DNA of 5,529 nt from NCBI GenBank assembly GCA_021107695.1, contig JAIOSI010000158.1:1-5529 (forward strand), in the 5' to 3' direction. The position numbers and the translations under genes were made by a program. The notes beneath the pieces were generated by a model. It saw only the letters and a list, made by a program, of their open reading frames with translations, ran no database searches and was not told where the DNA came from. The stretch comes from a bacterium (GTDB lineage Bacteria > RBG-13-66-14). This document shows positions 5,108-5,529 of this stretch, piece by piece (position 1 is the stretch's first letter; every line of letters begins with the position of its first letter).

Positions 5108-5529
5108 ATGGATACCATCAAGCTGGACTGCAAACTACCTCTCTCCCCCGCCGAGGTCTGGATTGTCCTGTTCTCTAAAAGCTCCCGTCGGGTCTGGTGG
5201 GGCGACCGGGTTCAGCTTCATCCTGAGGAAGACTCCCGCTTCCGCGAGTACTGGCGCGATTCCGACGGTCGCGACCGCCTGAGCAAGGGACGGGTGCTGG
5301 AGCTGAAGGAGAACGCTCTGGTGCGCCTCTCCTGGAAGGACGACGACTGGTCGGAGTACACCGAGGTCGTCTTCACCCTGACCGCCGAGGATGAAGGAAC
5401 CCGCCTGGAGCTGGTTCATGACGATTTCCTCAAGCTGGGGCCGAAGCTCCACTACAACGTGGAAGAGTACCTCCACGGCTGGGAGGCTCTCTTTGAAGAC
5501 CTGACCCAGTACCTGGCAGCGGGCGGCGA
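5108..5529 (+). CDS. SRPBCC / AHSA1-like domain protein (partial)
   Basis: The reading frame runs from the ATG at 5108 to the window edge, giving 140 residues with no stop. AAAGG at 5097-5101 lies six bases upstream. The pattern fits the SRPBCC (START/Bet v 1-like) fold of AHSA1-type proteins: an opening strand, the helix start LSPAEVWIVLF (12-22), alternating strands such as GRVLELKENALVRLSW and YTEVVFTLTAEDEGTRLELVHDDF, then a closing amphipathic helix with HGWEALFEDLTQYL. Such proteins form a hydrophobic pocket for small ligands; some take part in stress or chaperone functions, but most have no known role. It is rich in tryptophan and acidic residues. The final helix is already visible, so only a few residues are probably missing. 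It follows the Trm112 gene by 37 bases and probably shares its transcript. The fold call rests on pattern recognition alone. Confidence 0.75.
   Translation, partial: MDTIKLDCKLPLSPAEVWIVLFSKSSRRVWWGDRVQLHPEEDSRFREYWRDSDGRDRLSKGRVLELKENALVRLSWKDDDWSEYTEVVFTLTAEDEGTRLELVHDDFLKLGPKLHYNVEEYLHGWEALFEDLTQYLAAGG

Overview
The window holds two divergent gene groups that meet in a promoter-bearing gap of about 280 bases. All genes are ordinary chromosomal housekeeping or metabolic types. I see no mobile element, CRISPR array, tRNA or rRNA. The organism looks like a moderately GC-rich bacterium with ferredoxin-linked central carbon metabolism, so probably anaerobic or microaerophilic. The four-subunit 2-oxoacid:ferredoxin oxidoreductase order D-A-B-C is known from Campylobacterota (oorDABC) and is also found in other anaerobe-rich phyla. 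The short primary-like sigma factor and the small Trm112 protein would fit an FCB-group or deltaproteobacteria-like lineage, but the sequence alone does not settle the taxonomy.

Minus strand, read from right to left: era (GTPase for 30S ribosome assembly, 3768-2845), then korD (2768-2502), korA (2515-1325), korB (1067-222) and the start of korC (222 to the window edge). The D/A and B/C junctions overlap and each carries a strong ribosome binding site, so those pairs look translationally coupled. The A/B junction instead has a 257-base gap with no recognisable gene. A good sigma70-type promoter sits just after the era stop, so korDABC can probably be transcribed without era. The Kor complex would interconvert 2-oxoglutarate and succinyl-CoA with ferredoxin as the electron carrier.

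Plus strand, from about 3970 rightwards: a near-consensus promoter (TTGATT, 17 bases, TATGAT), a sigma-70 family factor of 272 residues (4053-4871), a 60-residue Trm112-family zinc-ribbon protein (4888-5070), and an SRPBCC/AHSA1-like protein (5108 to the window edge). The short spacings (16 and 37 bases) suggest one transcript.

The region between era and the sigma gene holds two back-to-back promoters with an imperfect palindrome between them, and two small inverted repeats in the predicted era leader. The observations most worth following are this control region, the altered DNA-melting residues in the sigma factor, and the unexplained gap inside the kor operon. I found no convincing undescribed system.
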